A stretch of 64,000 bases of DNA from Muraenolepis orangiensis (taxonomy: Eukaryota; Chordata; Actinopteri; Gadiformes; Muraenolepididae), in assembly GCA_027704905.1 (NCBI GenBank), contig CM051022.1, positions 6,804,476 to 6,868,475 of the forward strand, read 5' to 3'. The position numbers were made by a program, and so were the translations under genes. The notes below the pieces were generated by a model. It did not search any database. It was given only the letters and a program-made list of their open reading frames with translations, and was not told where the DNA came from. Shown here piece by piece: positions 60,820-64,000 of this stretch; positions within the stretch are counted from its first letter, which is position 1, and each line of letters begins with the position of its first letter.

Positions 60820-63800
60820 GTAAGACCCCCCCCTCTCTCCTCTCCTCTCCTCCTTTATATTCGATTATATTACGCTTTATACATTACTTTGGGCATTTCT
60901 GTGTTCGTGTGGGGACTAGTCGTGTACTAGCCTATATATAACTACAACAACAACGTGGCTGGTATAAAAGTGGGGTTATTTCAATCTTTGTCCCCCACAA
61001 GACCAGCCTGGTTATAGAGAGAGACACATTCAGCCTCCATGTCCAAAGTTGTGTAACAGGAAATGTTGAAAAATGTAGCGTCCATTTTGAGTAGGTCGAC
61101 ATGTTTCTAGAGAGTAGGCTAATAAAGGAGAGGCTCAAAGTAGAAAAGAGTGTCGACTTTTGAGCAACAACACACCGGGCATTCAGTCACACTTGATGTG
61201 TCGTGTCGTGTCGTGGACGGACGGATGAATCGACGCGAAACGTGTCTTTTTATTAACGTACATATCCGTCCGTTGTGTTACTTTACGGGTTAGTCTTGTA
61301 GTATTATTTATTTTTCGGTCACATGACGCCAGGGTTGCATTTGATTCGCCCACGATTACGCTTTCACTTTTCTTTTTTTTTTTCTTCTTCTTCTTCTTCT
61401 GCTTCTTTTACTATCTTACAGGCAAACGCAGCGCTATATTATTACACTCAACTTGACGAATTAAGTGTTCAGTGTTAACTTTGTTGTTGTGTTACGCTGT
61501 GGATGTCTCTAGTGTTCTTAGTCGAGGACTATAGTGGTGGCTTTAGCACTTCTTTCTGAACAGCGGAAGAAAGCCATCGCGGTGCTTCGGTGGTTCAGTA
61601 CCACGGACAGCACCACTTAAAGTCACACCGCCTGCTTTCCACCGACGACGACGACGACTACCTTTTTTTATTTTATTATTATCTTATCCCCAAGTTGTTT
61701 TTACTAAAAGAGTGCTAATGGTGGACAAAAGTTAGTGTGGACTTAGTGTGTTCGCGGAAGCCATTCGCTGTGTGTGTGTGTGTGTTGTGTTTTTTTGACG
61801 TGGTTTCTGCCTCTCACAAAAAAAAAAAAGCCGTTAGCGTTTTCTCTGGAGTTAATCGATTCCATTTCCTGTGGAATGCAGTTCTCAGTACTTGGACCAG
61901 CGCCTCGGTTTGTTGCAGTCGGCCGTCGAACTTGACGCCGATCTGCGAAGCCGACGCACATCTTTCGACGCCAATCTCCAGTCTCTATTATTATCATCAT
62001 GTCTAGCCTATTTTGTTTTGTACACACACACACACACACACACCGATGTCATTTTGTCGGTGTGTGTGTGTGTGTGTGTTTTGCTGGGAGTGTTTTTTTT
62101 TTCTTTTTTTTCTTGAAGCGCCTCAGTTTGGTAGTGGAAGCTTCCATTTTGAGAGAGAAGGGGTGGTTGGTTTCTTCCCAACATGGAGAAAAAGTCTGCA
62201 GAGTTTCGTGCAGGGGGTGGGGGGGGGGGGGGGGGGTGGATGAGCCCCATTCATGCCTAACATTACCATTTTGATTGCTTTGATGCTGTTTTGGGTTGTG
62301 GGGGAAGGGTGGCAGGGGGAAAAAAAAAAGACAGAATGCCCGAGTCAGCATTGCACAGGGGGGGCTGTTTAATCACTGCCTATAACAGAGTGTCTTTTAT
62401 TTTTATAAGAAATATGACCTCCACGTCTATGCCCATCATACTAACTGGTTAATGCTCGTACGTAAAAAAACACACATTTTCGTTTAAACCCTTAACCTAA
62501 ATGCTTTGGAGGTCAGTGGTATACATTTTCACCTAGAACACAAGTGTGTGTGTGTGTGTGTGTACACAGGGTTTACATGCTTGTATAACTTAACTATGCT
62601 TTCTGGCTTTGTATGCTCTAACAACATCTCACTGTGTTAACGTGAACTTTGGTGTTACGGCGTGGATTGTTTTAAGTTAAGTGGCTGACATTCTAATACA
62701 GGTTAGCTGTAGTGTATATGATTAACATACAGAGCAGATACAATGTAAACAGAGCTAAGTAGTGTGGTTGTAAAGTACTGTATATCATCCATGGCGGTAC
62801 ATTTTATGGACTGTATCTTGTAGTTATCTTTTGCTACGCAGAAAAGTCAAACTAAAGAAACACAAGAAACAAACACACAAAATAGAGAACATAATTACAA
62901 CCAGTGGAAAATAGGAATTGTTGTCGATTCACCATTGGAATTGTAGCTGTGCGATGTAAACATGTAAAAGTACGACCGCTCCGCGAGAAAGATGAACAAA
63001 CCACAACAACAACAAAAACAGTTATATAAGATATGTGGTGATATCCTTTGTTGGAACCACTGGAGAGCAACTGCATTTGTTCTGCTCTAGGCCTTCACAC
63101 CATACAGCTGTAGGCTAGTCTGCTTTCTGGAGCCAACGGTTGTGAATTCAAAATAAAAACTGAGTCACAACACAGTGGCTAGACTAAACTGCCAGCATGG
63201 ATGCATGCTTCAATTGCTTGCTTAAGACTTTTTTACTTAACTTTTAGGGGCATATGATTGTTTTTTTTGTCCTTCAAACTTAATTCTCTAGTTTCGTGTT
63301 TAGAGATTTGAGAAGGCCTTTTCTCATTATTTTGTAGAAATGAAGAGAGAGACCCGCTCCACAGACACCCCAGAACCAGACTTTATCCAATTTATTATCT
63401 GATCTTGACATTTTATACACTTTAAAAATAACAAACCCATTGATTTTGTTTCTTTCCATGCCTCACTTGCTCTGCGTTGCATCACAGGAACCCTGTTTCT
63501 TACCTAGCGAGAGCCCAAGGCTTCCATGTACTTCCCTCTTGTTGTTCTTTACCCAAGCCGACGGTAATAATAATAGTAATGAGGATGTTCCCGTTACACC
63601 ATCTTGCGACGGATTATCCACACAGATCAATCGTGTGGATTCAGCTGGTATGCTGTGTTGTGCTGGCACCTCAGTACCATGTTCAGAAGAAGAATAGTTC
63701 ACTTGGTCACACACACACACACATACACACACACACACATACGCACGCACGCACACACACACACACTGACACATAAACACACAAGGTGTTTTTCAAATGC

Positions 63801-64000
63801 AGCTTCTTCACAATTGAGTACTCTCTTTTGTACTTGGATGCAAAAAGCACTTTTCTTTCTTCCTGTTGTACAGGATGTCTCAGCAGTAGGCCTTTTATAT
63901 AACTTATTGATATGAATGGTGTCTGGGTGTCTGTGTTTAAAGCTGTGGCCCATGGACCATACTAGAAGGAATACAATTAAAGGATGTAAACATATTATTA
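60820..64000. other. PHF21B intron 3 (open to the right edge)
   Basis: No exon recognised. Contains a CTT-rich tract at 61370-61400, a (CA)/(TG) cruciform at 62022-62077, poly-G at 62218-62237, (GT)n at 62545-62562 and CA/CG repeats at 63712-63765. Confidence 0.65.
62022..62077. repeat. (AC)n/(GT)n inverted repeat with unique centre
   Basis: About 20 bp of AC ending CCGA, a 10-nt loop TGTCATTTTG, then TCGG and GT repeats. The unique CCGA/TCGG bases at the loop make the palindrome more than chance apposition of two microsatellites. Confidence 0.9.

Overview
This is vertebrate nuclear DNA, almost certainly from a teleost fish. Genes are split by GT-AG introns, the encoded proteins are vertebrate ones, and tRNA-derived SINEs and fish-type LINE tails are scattered throughout. 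The density and length of dinucleotide arrays is extreme: more than a dozen (AC/GT)n tracts of 90-210 bp. Atlantic cod and other gadiforms are known for this, so a gadiform is my best guess, but it is only an inference. One scaffold gap of exactly 1000 N lies at 4013-5012.

Layout, left to right. (1) 456-2130, minus: four or five exons of a SAMD3-like (sterile alpha motif domain-containing 3-like) gene. It appears degenerate, with a frame break, and runs off the left edge. (2) 6635-12212, plus: complete FBXO7, nine coding exons, 497 aa (ubiquitin-like domain, FP domain, F-box, proline-rich tail). (3) 13868-32177, plus: complete KIAA0930 (C22orf9, DUF2045 family), ten exons, 424 aa. (4) 36849-45864, minus: complete NUP50, seven coding exons, 495 aa, with its 5' leader and promoter reaching to about 47.1 kb. 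(5) 59848-60819, plus: the first three coding exons of PHF21B, which continues beyond the right edge. KIAA0930 and NUP50 converge; NUP50 and PHF21B diverge from a repeat-rich 12-kb intergenic interval with no recognisable gene.

KIAA0930-NUP50-PHF21B reproduces the order and relative orientation of human 22q13.31, which supports the orthology calls. FBXO7 lies elsewhere on human chromosome 22 but is the immediate upstream neighbour here. The genes do not form a pathway: FBXO7 is an SCF ubiquitin-ligase adaptor, NUP50 a nuclear-basket nucleoporin for importin-dependent transport, PHF21B a PHD-finger chromatin protein, and KIAA0930 has no established biochemical function.

I found no prokaryotic-type system, CRISPR array, tRNA or rRNA gene, and nothing I would call a new biological system. 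The points worth a second look are structural: a perfect 70-bp triplication across the NUP50 stop codon, a candidate 15-nt in-frame microexon in NUP50, a stop-free in-frame intron in FBXO7, KIAA0930 splice acceptors built from long (TG)n arrays, a 3' flank shared by two (TG)n arrays on either side of one exon, a 140-bp near-palindrome, and a perfect 18-bp hairpin. Exon borders were read by eye from splice motifs, reading phase and remembered homologues; no alignment was run.
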